Position numbers and translations under genes: made by a program. 64,000 nt of DNA from Streptomyces sp. WP-1 (GTDB taxonomy: Bacteria; Actinomycetota; Actinomycetes; Streptomycetales; Streptomycetaceae). This document shows, piece after piece, positions 33,276 to 41,268 of the stretch. The first letter of the stretch is position 1. Each line of letters begins with the position of its first letter. The notes under the pieces are model-generated. The model was given only the letters and a program-made list of their open reading frames with translations. It did not search any database and was not told where the DNA came from. The stretch covers positions 1,922,001 through 1,986,000 of the forward strand of contig NZ_CP123923.1 in NCBI RefSeq assembly GCF_030450125.1, given 5' to 3'.

Positions 33276-34343
33276 TCAGCGGGCGGTCGCGCCGTGGACG
33301 TACTCCACCAGGCGGGTCAGCGCGTCCGGGTCGGTCTTGGGCATCACGCCGTGGCCGAGGTTGAAGATGTGGCCCTCCAGGCCCGCGGCGGCGTCCAGCA
33401 CCTCCTGGGCCTTGGCCTCGACGACGTCCTTGCCCGCGAACAGCACGGTCGGGTCCAGGTTGCCCTGGAGCGCCTTGCCGGGGCCGACGCGGCGGACGGC
33501 CTCGTCCAGCGGGACGCGCCAGTCGACGCCGACGACGTCCGCGCCGGCCTCGCCCATCGGGCCCAGCAGCTCGCCGGTGCCCACGCCGAAGTGGAGGCGC
33601 GGCACGCCGTACTCCGCGACCGCGTCGAAGACCTTGGCCGAGGCGGGCAGCACCGAGCGCCGGTAGTCGGCGGGGGCGAGCGCGCCGGCCCAGGAGTCGA
33701 ACAGCTGCACGGCGGAGGCGCCGGCCTCGATCTGGACCTTCAGGAAGGCGGCCGTGATGCCGGCGAGGCGGTCGAGCAGGTCGGCCCACAGCTCGGGGTC
33801 GCCGTACATCATCGCCTTGGCGTTCTCGTACGTGCGCGAGGGGCCGCCCTCGACCAGGTAGCTGGCCAGGGTGAAGGGGGCGCCGGCGAAGCCGATCAAC
33901 GGGGTGGGGCCCAGCTCCCGGGTGAGCATCCCGATCGCCTCGGTGACGTAGGAGACGTCCTCGGGGGTCAGCTCGCGCAGCCGGGCCAGGTCGGCGCGGG
34001 TGCGGACGGGCTGCTCGACGACCGGGCCGACGCCGGGCTTGATGTCGAGGTCGAGGCCGATGGCCTTGAGCGGGACGACGATGTCGCTGTAGTAGATCGC
34101 CGCGTCCACGTGGTGCCGCCGCACCGGCTGGAGGGTGATCTCGGTGACCAGCTCGGGCCGCGTGCAGGACTCCAGCATCGGAATGCCCTCGCGCACCTTG
34201 AGGTACTCGGGCAGGGAGCGGCCGGCCTGGCGCATGAACCACACGGGGGTGTGGGGCACGGGTTCACGCCGGCACGCCTTGAGGAAGGCGCTGTCGTACG
34301 TCGCGGTCGGCTGCTTGCCCCGAGGGGCGTCGTTGGCGGTCAC
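33276..34343 (-). CDS. hemE: Uroporphyrinogen III decarboxylase HemE
   Basis: HemE removes four carboxyl groups from uroporphyrinogen III to give coproporphyrinogen III in the cytoplasm. The 355-residue length is exact for the family. Signature stretches are [15 protein letters not shown] (binding-loop Arg residues), [16 protein letters not shown], and the late [12 protein letters not shown]. The GTG at 34343 is chosen because it gives the family length; the frame to 34400 adds 19 residues in the promoter region. It is divergent from the DUF3000 gene, with about 110 bp between starts. Confidence 0.95.
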   Translation of the reverse strand: MTANDAPRGKQPTATYDSAFLKACRREPVPHTPVWFMRQAGRSLPEYLKVREGIPMLESCTRPELVTEITLQPVRRHHVDAAIYYSDIVVPLKAIGLDLDIKPGVGPVVEQPVRTRADLARLRELTPEDVSYVTEAIGMLTRELGPTPLIGFAGAPFTLASYLVEGGPSRTYENAKAMMYGDPELWADLLDRLAGITAAFLKVQIEAGASAVQLFDSWAGALAPADYRRSVLPASAKVFDAVAEYGVPRLHFGVGTGELLGPMGEAGADVVGVDWRVPLDEAVRRVGPGKALQGNLDPTVLFAGKDVVEAKAQEVLDAAAGLEGHIFNLGHGVMPKTDPDALTRLVEYVHGATAR

Positions 34344-34453
34344 GGGAAAAGTCTCGCATGCGGTGTGGACGGGCCGTGCACAGGCGGCGAGGAAGCGCAC
34401 GTCGCGGGGTGTCTTGCCTGCGCAGAGGCCCGATTCCCCTTACTCTTCCCCGC

Positions 34454-35131
34454 ATGGCTGCGGCTCACGGACACAGGTCGGAAGGCGCTGACGGATTGGG
34501 CGACGTGAAGGACACCGAGGAGGCGGACCGGCACCCTGGTGCCGCGGGTCCGCCGGCGTTCCGGGCCGCGGTCGACGCCCTGCGCGGCTGCCGGCTGCGC
34601 CCGCAGATCGAGGTGGAGCCGACCCCCGCGCCGCAGCGGCTCGCGCCGTACGCGTACGCGCTGGAGGCGGTGGTGGTCGACGGCGAGCAGGAGCTGGCCG
34701 ACGGGCGCCTGGTGCTGCTGCACGACCCGGCCGGGCACGACGCCTGGCGGGGCACGTTCCGGCTGGTGACGCTGGTGCGGGCGGAGCTGGAGCCGGAGAT
34801 GGCGGCCGATCCGCTGCTGCCGGAGGTGTGCTGGTCCTGGCTGACCGGGGCGCTCGGGGCGCGCGGCCTCGGCTACGGCGAGCCGAGCGGCACCGTCACC
34901 CGCGCGAGTTCGCACTACTTCGGCGGTCTCGCCGACCGGCCGGCCGCCTCGCAGATCGAGATCCGGGCCTCCTGGACGCCGCGCGAGGGCCGCGGCGGGG
35001 TGCCGGACGCGGCGGCCCACCTGATCTCCTGGTGCGATCTGCTGGCCCAGGTCGGCGGGCTGCCGCCGGCCGGTCCGGGCGACACCTCGGTGGTGACGCT
35101 GCCGCAGCGCAGGGGTCCGCAGTCCCGGTGA
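34454..35131 (+). CDS. DUF3000 domain protein
   Basis: This 225-residue actinobacterial protein of unknown function is predicted soluble. The domain covers residues about 35-215, with a conserved FRAAVDALRGCRLRPQIEVEP start, SGTVTRASSHYFGG middle and AHLISWCDLLAQVGGLP end. Genes for DUF3000 proteins usually sit beside hemE, as here, but no haem role is established. The ATG at 34454 is preceded 7 bp upstream by TACTCT, so the gene is likely leaderless. A short inverted repeat follows the stop. Confidence 0.8.
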   Translation: MAAAHGHRSEGADGLGDVKDTEEADRHPGAAGPPAFRAAVDALRGCRLRPQIEVEPTPAPQRLAPYAYALEAVVVDGEQELADGRLVLLHDPAGHDAWRGTFRLVTLVRAELEPEMAADPLLPEVCWSWLTGALGARGLGYGEPSGTVTRASSHYFGGLADRPAASQIEIRASWTPREGRGGVPDAAAHLISWCDLLAQVGGLPPAGPGDTSVVTLPQRRGPQSR

Positions 35132-35133
35132 AG

Positions 35134-35158
35134 TGACGGCGCGTCATCGCCGCCGTCA
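35134..35158 (+). terminator. Short inverted repeat after DUF3000
   Basis: TGACGGCG (35134-35141) pairs with CGCCGTCA (35151-35158) around a 9-nt loop, 3 bp past the stop codon. There is no T-tract. Confidence 0.4.
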
Positions 35159-35307
35159 TCCTCCGGGGCGCCTTATTGACCATCTCTTTGTCGATACGGC
35201 CACATTGTGACCTCGAATCGCATTCGCTCGGACCGATTCGATCTTCGGGTGATCGAGCGCGTGTCCGAATTGCACGGATTGTTACTCACTAGATCGTGAT
35301 CACTCTC

Positions 35308-35335
35308 TAAAGGCGGACACGTTTGCTGCCGAAGA
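35308..35335 (+). promoter_or_regulatory. Sigma-WhiG-type promoter of whiI
   Basis: TAAA (35308-35311), a 16-bp spacer and GCCGAAGA (35328-35335) fit the sigma-WhiG/motility-type consensus TAAA-N14-16-GCCGATAA with one mismatched base pair of note in the -10 part. It lies about 80 bp before the whiI GTG. whiI of S. coelicolor is known to depend on sigma-WhiG, which supports the call. Confidence 0.7.
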
Positions 35336-35413
35336 CGACTGTGACCTTGAAAGCACGGTTCGTCCCGGCTTCTTCCCCACAAGCCGGCCCCGTCCCCCCA
35401 CCCAGGAGGCCTG

Positions 35414-36073
35414 GTGTCCGTTCTCCTTGAGCAACCCGCAAGCCTGGTCGCCTACCGCCCGAACAAGCCGACCGCCATGGTGGTCGTGGCCGACCCGCGC
35501 GTGCGCTCCACCGTCACCCGTCATCTGTGGGCGCTCGGTGTGCGCGACGTGATCGAGGCCTCGTCCATCGCGGAGGCTCGTCCCCGCATCGGCAACCCCC
35601 GCGACATCTGCGTCGCCGACGTCCACCTGCCCGACGGCTCCGGCCTGACCCTGCTCTCCGAGACCCGCGCCGCGGGCTGGCCCAACGGGCTCGCCCTCTC
35701 CGCCGCCGACGACATCGGCGCGGTCCGCAACGCGCTGGCCGGCGGGGTCAAGGGCTACGTCGTCACCGGCACCCGCACCAACATCGGGCTCCCCACCCGG
35801 CCCGGTGCCGCCCCCCTCGGCGGCGCCGCGCGCATGCACCGCCGCCCCCCGGGTGCCCCGAGCCACCCGGGCGGCTACCGCGAACTGTCCGGACGCGAGG
35901 TCGAGGTGCTGCGCCTGGTCGCGGAGGGCCAGTCGAACAAGGCGATCGGCGTCTCCATGGGCCTGTCCGCCCTGACCGTGAAGAGCCACCTCGCCCGTAT
36001 CGCCCGCAAGCTGGGCACCGGCGACCGGGCCGGCATGGTCGCCGTCGCCCTGCGCACCGGAATCATCCACTGA
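35414..36073 (+). CDS. whiI: WhiI, atypical response regulator for sporulation
   Basis: WhiI is an orphan NarL/LuxR-type response regulator needed for late aerial hypha development in Streptomyces. The 219-residue product has a receiver domain (about 20-125) and a LuxR-type HTH (about 150-215; ELSGREVEVLRLVAEGQSNKAIGVSMGLSALTVKSHLARI). The receiver keeps the Asp69 position (ADVHLPDGSG) and the Lys in GVKGYV but has only one acidic residue (Asp27 in VVADPR) where typical receivers have two. This fits the known atypical phosphorylation pocket of WhiI. No sensor kinase is adjacent. AGGAGG lies before the GTG start. The symbol rests on the sequence type, the promoter and the hemE-DUF3000-whiI-rnd order. 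Confidence 0.85.
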   Translation: MSVLLEQPASLVAYRPNKPTAMVVVADPRVRSTVTRHLWALGVRDVIEASSIAEARPRIGNPRDICVADVHLPDGSGLTLLSETRAAGWPNGLALSAADDIGAVRNALAGGVKGYVVTGTRTNIGLPTRPGAAPLGGAARMHRRPPGAPSHPGGYRELSGREVEVLRLVAEGQSNKAIGVSMGLSALTVKSHLARIARKLGTGDRAGMVAVALRTGIIH

Positions 36074-36260
36074 CCCCTCCCCCACCCGCCTTCCCCCGAT
36101 CTCCCCTTTTTCCCACCCCGTCCTCCGCCCCGCTCCCCTCCCTGCTCCCCGTTCCGCCTCCCTCCCCACCCCCTTTCCCACCGACCCCTTCCGGAATGCG
36201 GCCGATTCACTCCCCTGAACCGGCGATTTCACCGGGCTGACTGGTTTACGACCCCTCGGC

Positions 36261-36290
36261 GCCCGTCGACGGAACGTTCCGGCGACGGGC
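36261..36290. promoter_or_regulatory. 30-bp near-perfect palindrome between whiI and rnd
   Basis: Outer arms GCCCGTCG (36261-36268) and CGACGGGC (36283-36290) enclose the perfect palindrome CGGAACGTTCCG (36270-36281); only the pair 36269/36282 breaks symmetry. The right arm overlaps the expected -35 position of the rnd promoter. It could be an operator or, as RNA, the whiI terminator. Confidence 0.5.
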
Positions 36291-36318
36291 GCTGTCCGCG
36301 CATGGATACCCTTGACAG

Positions 36319-37605
36319 GTGACCGACGCCCAAGACATCGCAGCAGACAGCACCCGGCGCAGCAATGGAGACACGTCTCCCGACGACGCCGGATCTTCTG
36401 TGACGGAGGCGCCGACACCCCTTCTCGAACCCCGCGAGGGCATTCCGCCCGTCGTCGCCGACGAGGCGGCGCTCGCCGACGTGGTCGCCGCCTTCGCCGC
36501 CGGCTCCGGGCCGGTCGCCGTGGACGCCGAGCGCGCCTCCGGGTACCGCTACGGCCAGCGCGCATATCTGGTGCAGCTGCGCCGCGAGGGCGCCGGCACC
36601 GCGCTGATCGACCCCGTCGCCTGCCCCGACCTGTCCGCGCTCGGCGAGGCGCTGTCCGGCGTGGAGTGGGTGCTGCACGCCGCCACCCAGGACCTGCCGT
36701 GCCTGCGCGAGATAGGCATGCTGCCCACCCGGCTGTTCGACACCGAGCTGGCCGGCCGGATCGCCGGGTTCCCCCGGGTCGGCCTCGGCGCCATGGTGGA
36801 GAACGTCCTCGGCTTCGTCCTGGAGAAGGGCCACTCCGCCGTCGACTGGTCCACCCGCCCGCTGCCCGAGCCCTGGCTGCGCTACGCCGCGCTGGACGTC
36901 GAACTCCTCGTGGACCTGCGCGACGCCCTGGAGAAGGAGCTGGACCGCCAGGGCAAGCTGGAGTGGGCCCTCCAGGAGTTCGACGCGATCGCGAGCGCCC
37001 CGCCGGCCGAGCCCCGCAAGGAGCCCTGGCGCCGTACGTCCGGGATGCACAAGGTGCGGCGCCGCCGGCAGCTGGCCGTCGTACGGGAGCTGTGGGAGAC
37101 GCGGGACCGCATCGCGCAGCGGCGTGACGTGTCGCCGGGCAAGGTGCTGTCGGACGCGGCGATCGTGGAGGCGGCCCTGGCCCTGCCGGGCAACGTGCAC
37201 GCGCTGGCCGCGCTGAACGGGTTCGGGCACCGCACCGGGCGCCGGCAGCTGGAGCAGTGGCAGGCGGCGGTGGACCGGGCCAAGGCGCTCCCGGAGTCCG
37301 AGCTGCCGCAGCCGGGGCAGCCGGTGACGGGACCGCCCCCGCCGCGGGCGTGGGCGGACAAGGACCCGTCGGCGGCGGCGCGCCTGTCCGCCGCGCGGGC
37401 CGCGGTCACGGCGCTCGCCGAGCGGCTGTCCATGCCGCAGGAGAACCTGATCTCCCCGGACACGGTCCGCCGGCTCTGCTGGCAGCCGCCCGCGGTCGAC
37501 GCGGGGTCCGTCTCGGCGGCGCTCGCGGGGTACGGCGCGCGTCCGTGGCAGGTGGAGCTGGTGACGCCGGTGCTGGTGGGCGCGCTGTCGGAAAAGGGCG
37601 CCTGA
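36319..37605 (+). CDS. rnd: Ribonuclease D-type 3'-5' exonuclease
   Basis: This DEDD-family exoribonuclease trims 3' ends of tRNA and other stable RNAs. The 428-residue product has the exonuclease domain in residues 45-215. Asp69 and Glu71 (AVDAERASG), the second Asp in LHAATQDLPCL and the final YxxxD in RYAALDVELL are visible. An HRDC domain follows (about 240-310; RRRRQLAVVRELWETRDRIAQRRD). The GTG at 36319 follows TACCCT by 6 bp without a Shine-Dalgarno, so leaderless translation is likely. The N-terminal 40 residues are disordered, a usual actinobacterial extension. Confidence 0.88.
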   Translation: MTDAQDIAADSTRRSNGDTSPDDAGSSVTEAPTPLLEPREGIPPVVADEAALADVVAAFAAGSGPVAVDAERASGYRYGQRAYLVQLRREGAGTALIDPVACPDLSALGEALSGVEWVLHAATQDLPCLREIGMLPTRLFDTELAGRIAGFPRVGLGAMVENVLGFVLEKGHSAVDWSTRPLPEPWLRYAALDVELLVDLRDALEKELDRQGKLEWALQEFDAIASAPPAEPRKEPWRRTSGMHKVRRRRQLAVVRELWETRDRIAQRRDVSPGKVLSDAAIVEAALALPGNVHALAALNGFGHRTGRRQLEQWQAAVDRAKALPESELPQPGQPVTGPPPPRAWADKDPSAAARLSAARAAVTALAERLSMPQENLISPDTVRRLCWQPPAVDAGSVSAALAGYGARPWQVELVTPVLVGALSEKGA

Positions 37606-37783
37606 GCGCCGTAGAACGGATCGAGATCGAGCGGCCGCGGGTCCCCCGTGGCCGCTCGCGCCGTTTCCCGCCCCCCGACGGGGCGCCGCGAGGCCGTACA
37701 GATCGCGCCAACCTCCGGACGGCTCCCTCTCTCCTGCCGGTGTGACCTTCGCCGCTGGCACCCCTGACGCTGGGCAACTACAT

Positions 37784-37795
37784 TACTCGCAAGTA
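37784..37795. promoter_or_regulatory. Palindromic operator candidate upstream of fadA
   Basis: TACTCGCAAGTA is a 12-bp palindrome with one mismatched pair, 52 bp before the thiolase start. Such TACTnnnnAGTA sites are typical of TetR-type regulators, including lipid-metabolism ones. No TetR gene is in the window. Confidence 0.4.
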
Positions 37796-37846
37796 GCATG
37801 GGCTTGAGCAAGCGCTCAGCGTCCCGCACCATGGAGGAGAGCCATC

Positions 37847-39064
37847 GTGCCTCGTACCGTCAGGGACGTCGTCTTCGTCGACGGCGTCCGCACCCCGTTC
37901 GGCAAAGCGGGCCCGAAGGGCATCTACCACGAGACTCGCGCCGACGACCTCGTCGTCAAGGCGATCCGGGAGCTGCTGCGCCGCAACCCCGGCCTGGACC
38001 CGAAGAAGATCGACGAGGTCGCCATCGCCGCGACCACGCAGATCGGTGACCAGGGTCTGACCCTCGGCCGCACGGCCGGCATCCTCGCCGGTCTGCCGCA
38101 GTCGGTGCCCGGTTACTCCATCGACCGCATGTGCGCCGGCGGTCTGACCGCCGTGACGTCCGTCGCGGGCTCCATCGCCTTCGGCGCCTACGACGCCGTC
38201 ATCGCCGGTGGCGTCGAGCACATGGGCCGCCACCCGATGGGCGAGGCCGTCGACCCCAACCCGCGCTTCGTCAGCGAGAAGCTGGTGGACGAGTCGGCCC
38301 TGTTCATGGGCATGACCGCGGAGAACCTGCACGACCGCTATCCGAGCCTCACCAAGCTGCGTGCCGACCAGTACGCGGTGCTCTCGCAGGAGAAGGCCGC
38401 CAAGGCGTACGCCGACGGCAAGATCCAGCGGGACCTGGTGCCGATCTCGGTGCGCCGCACCACCCCCGTCGGCGGCGAGACCGGCTGGGGCCTGGTCACC
38501 GCCGACGAGCCGATGCGCCCGGGGACCACCCTGGAGGGCCTGGCCAACCTGAAGACGTCGTTCCGCGTCCACGGCCGTGTCACCGCCGGCAACTCGGCCG
38601 GTCTGAACGACGGCGCCACCGCGTCGATCGTCGCCAGCGAGGACTTCGCCCGCGAGAACGGCCTCCCGGTCAAGATGCGCCTGGTCTCCTACGCCTTCGC
38701 CGGCGTGGAGCCCGAGGTCATGGGCTACGGCCCGATCCCGGCCACCGAGAAGGCGCTCGCCAAGGCGGGCCTGTCCATCTCCGACATCGGCCTGTTCGAG
38801 ATCAACGAGGCCTTCGCCGTGCAGGTGCTGGCCTTCCTGGAGCACTACGGCATCGCGGACGACGACGCGCGCGTCAACCAGTACGGCGGCGCCATCGCCT
38901 TCGGCCACCCGCTGGCCTCCTCCGGCATCCGGCTCATGACGCAGCTGGCCCGCCAGTTCGAGGAGCAGCCGCACGTCCGCTACGGCCTGACCACCATGTG
39001 TGTCGGCTTCGGCATGGGCGCGACGGTCATCTGGGAGAACCCGCACTTCGAGGGGGACAAGTGA
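37847..39064 (+). CDS. fadA: Acetyl-CoA acyltransferase (3-ketoacyl-CoA thiolase) FadA
   Basis: FadA cleaves 3-ketoacyl-CoA with CoA in the last step of beta-oxidation. The 405-residue protein has the acylated cysteine Cys96 in DRMCAGGLTAV, the His in GAIAFGHPLASSG and the second Cys in TTMCVGFGMGATVIW near the C-terminus, so all catalytic residues are present. GGAGGAG lies before the GTG at 37847. The stop overlaps the fadB start by 4 bp (GTGA); the two subunits of the trifunctional complex are thus translationally coupled. Confidence 0.93.
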   Translation: MPRTVRDVVFVDGVRTPFGKAGPKGIYHETRADDLVVKAIRELLRRNPGLDPKKIDEVAIAATTQIGDQGLTLGRTAGILAGLPQSVPGYSIDRMCAGGLTAVTSVAGSIAFGAYDAVIAGGVEHMGRHPMGEAVDPNPRFVSEKLVDESALFMGMTAENLHDRYPSLTKLRADQYAVLSQEKAAKAYADGKIQRDLVPISVRRTTPVGGETGWGLVTADEPMRPGTTLEGLANLKTSFRVHGRVTAGNSAGLNDGATASIVASEDFARENGLPVKMRLVSYAFAGVEPEVMGYGPIPATEKALAKAGLSISDIGLFEINEAFAVQVLAFLEHYGIADDDARVNQYGGAIAFGHPLASSGIRLMTQLARQFEEQPHVRYGLTTMCVGFGMGATVIWENPHFEGDK

Positions 39065-41187
39065 GCACCACCGAGCTTCTGAAGCAGGCTTCGGACCTGT
39101 TCCCCGACGAGGTCGTCACCAGTGCGCACGTACGCCACTTCGACCTCCCCTTCGGCGCCGGCCGCTTCGCGCTGATCACGCTGGACAACGGCCTGGACCA
39201 CACCAAGCCGACCACCTTCGGACCGGCCTCGCTCGCCAACCTGAACGCGGCGATCGACCAGGTCGAGCAGGAGGCGGCGGACGGCACGATCGCCGGTATC
39301 GGCATCACCGGCAAGCCGTTCATCTTCGCCGTCGGCGCCGACCTCAAGGGCGTCGAGCTGCTGAAGGAGCACGAGCACGCGCTCGCCATCGGCAAGGGCG
39401 GCCACGAGGTCTTCAAGCGCCTCGCGGGCCTCGCCGTGCCGACCTTCGCGTACTACAACGGCGCGGCCATGGGCGGCGGTGTCGAGGTCGGTCTGCACTG
39501 CACCTACCGCACCGTCTCCAAGGCGATCCCGGCGTTCTCGCTGCCCGAGGTCTTCCTCGGTCTGGTCCCCGGCTGGGGCGGCTGCACCCTGCTGCCGAAC
39601 CTGATCGGCGCCGACAAGGCCGTCTCGGTCATCATCGAGAACTCGCTGAACCAGAACAAGCAGCTCAAGGGCAAGCAGGTCTTCGAACTGGGCATCGCCG
39701 ACGCCCTCTTCGAGGGTGCCGACTTCCTGGAGCAGTCGCTGCTGTGGACCGCCCAGGTCCTCAAGGGCGACGTCACGGTCGAGCGCCCGGAGATCGACCG
39801 CGGCGAGGCCTGGGACCAGGCCGTCGCCAAGGGCCGCTTCATCGCCGACTCCAAGGTGCACGGCGCGGCCCCGGCCGCCTACCGCGCCCTGGAGATCATC
39901 GAGGCCGCCCGAGGCGGTGACCTCCAGCAGGGGTACGACGCCGAGGACCAGGCGCTCGCCGACCTGATCATGGGCGGCGAACTGCGCGCCGGCATCTACT
40001 CGTTCAACCTGGTGCAGAAGCGCGGCAAGCGTCCCGTCGGCGCCCCGGACAAGAGCCTGGCCCGCCCGGTCACCAAGGTCGGCGTCGTCGGCGCCGGTCT
40101 GATGGCCAGCCAGCTCGCGCTGCTCTTCCTGCGCCGTCTGGAGGTGCCGGTCGTCCTGACCGACATCGACCAGGAGCGCGTCGACAAGGGTGTGGGCTAC
40201 GTCCACGCCGAGATCGACAAGCTGCTCGGCAAGGGCCGTATCCACCAGGACAAGGCCAACCGCCTCAAGGCGCTGGTCACCGGTGTCCTGGACAAGGCCG
40301 AGGGCTTCGCGGACGCGGACTTCATCATCGAAGCCGTGTTCGAGGAGATGAGCGTCAAGCAGAAGGTGTTCGCGGAGGTCGAGGCGGTCGCCCCGGCGCA
40401 CGCGGTCCTCGCCACCAACACCTCCTCGCTGTCCGTGTCGGAGATGGCCGCCAAGCTCCAGCACCCCGAGCGGGTCGTGGGCTTCCACTTCTTCAACCCG
40501 GTCGCGATCCTGCCGCTGCTGGAGATCGTGCGCGGCGAGCAGACCGACGACGCCTCCCTGGCCACCGCCTTCGCGGTCGCCAAGAAGCTGAAGAAGACCG
40601 CGGTGCTGGTCAAGGACGCCCCGGCGTTCGTCGTGAACCGCGTCCTGACCCGCTTCATGGGCGAGATCCAGAACGTCATCGACGAGGGCACCCCGGTCGA
40701 GGTCGCCGAGAAGGCGGTCGAGCCGCTGGGCCTGCCGATGTCCCCGCTGGTCCTGCTCGAACTGGTCGGCCCGGCGATCGGCCTGCACGTCTCGGAGACC
40801 CTCAACCGGGCCTTCCCGGACCGCTTCACGGTCTCCCCGAACCTCAAGGCCGTGGTCGAGGCCGGCAAGCGCGGCTTCTACGTCTACGACAGCGGCAAGC
40901 CGGAGCTGGACCCCGAGGTCGCGGCGCTCCTCAAGCAGGGCGATGTCGTCCTGACCGAGGAGCAGGTGCGCGACCGCGTGCTGGACGCCGTGGCGCAGGA
41001 GATCGGGCTCATGCTGGACGAGGGCGTCGTCGCCGAGGCCCAGGACATCGACCTGTGCCTGATCACGGGCGCCGGCTGGCCCTTCCACCTGGGCGGCATC
41101 ACGCCGTACCTGGACCGCGAGGGCGTCTCGGAGCGCGTGAACGGCAAGCCGTTCCTGGCCCCGGGCGTGGCGAGCGTCCCGGCGTAA
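39061..41187 (+). CDS. fadB: 3-hydroxyacyl-CoA dehydrogenase / enoyl-CoA hydratase FadB
   Basis: FadB carries the hydration and NAD-dependent oxidation steps of beta-oxidation and pairs with FadA. The 708-residue product has an N-terminal enoyl-CoA hydratase domain (about 10-230) with the oxyanion-hole stretches KPFIFAVGADLKGVELL and YYNGAAMGGGVEVGLHC. A linker leads to a NAD-binding domain (KVGVVGAGLMASQLALL, from about 340) with the catalytic His in VVGFHFFNPV. The C-terminal dehydrogenase repeats follow. The GTG overlaps the fadA stop. A 19-bp-stem terminator follows. Confidence 0.93.
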   Translation: MSTTELLKQASDLFPDEVVTSAHVRHFDLPFGAGRFALITLDNGLDHTKPTTFGPASLANLNAAIDQVEQEAADGTIAGIGITGKPFIFAVGADLKGVELLKEHEHALAIGKGGHEVFKRLAGLAVPTFAYYNGAAMGGGVEVGLHCTYRTVSKAIPAFSLPEVFLGLVPGWGGCTLLPNLIGADKAVSVIIENSLNQNKQLKGKQVFELGIADALFEGADFLEQSLLWTAQVLKGDVTVERPEIDRGEAWDQAVAKGRFIADSKVHGAAPAAYRALEIIEAARGGDLQQGYDAEDQALADLIMGGELRAGIYSFNLVQKRGKRPVGAPDKSLARPVTKVGVVGAGLMASQLALLFLRRLEVPVVLTDIDQERVDKGVGYVHAEIDKLLGKGRIHQDKANRLKALVTGVLDKAEGFADADFIIEAVFEEMSVKQKVFAEVEAVAPAHAVLATNTSSLSVSEMAAKLQHPERVVGFHFFNPVAILPLLEIVRGEQTDDASLATAFAVAKKLKKTAVLVKDAPAFVVNRVLTRFMGEIQNVIDEGTPVEVAEKAVEPLGLPMSPLVLLELVGPAIGLHVSETLNRAFPDRFTVSPNLKAVVEAGKRGFYVYDSGKPELDPEVAALLKQGDVVLTEEQVRDRVLDAVAQEIGLMLDEGVVAEAQDIDLCLITGAGWPFHLGGITPYLDREGVSERVNGKPFLAPGVASVPA

Positions 41188-41200
41188 CACCGGCGGCGTC

Positions 41201-41240
41201 GACGTGAAGGGCCCCCGCCTCGGCGGGGGCCCTTCACGTC
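41201..41240. terminator. Bidirectional terminator between fadB and the propeller-like gene
   Basis: A perfect 19-bp stem (41201-41219 with 41222-41240) with a core of GGGCCCCCGCC and only two bases between the arms. It lies between converging genes and serves both strands. Confidence 0.8.
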
Positions 41241-41268
41241 CGGTACAGCCGTACGGCTCTCGGCCCGC

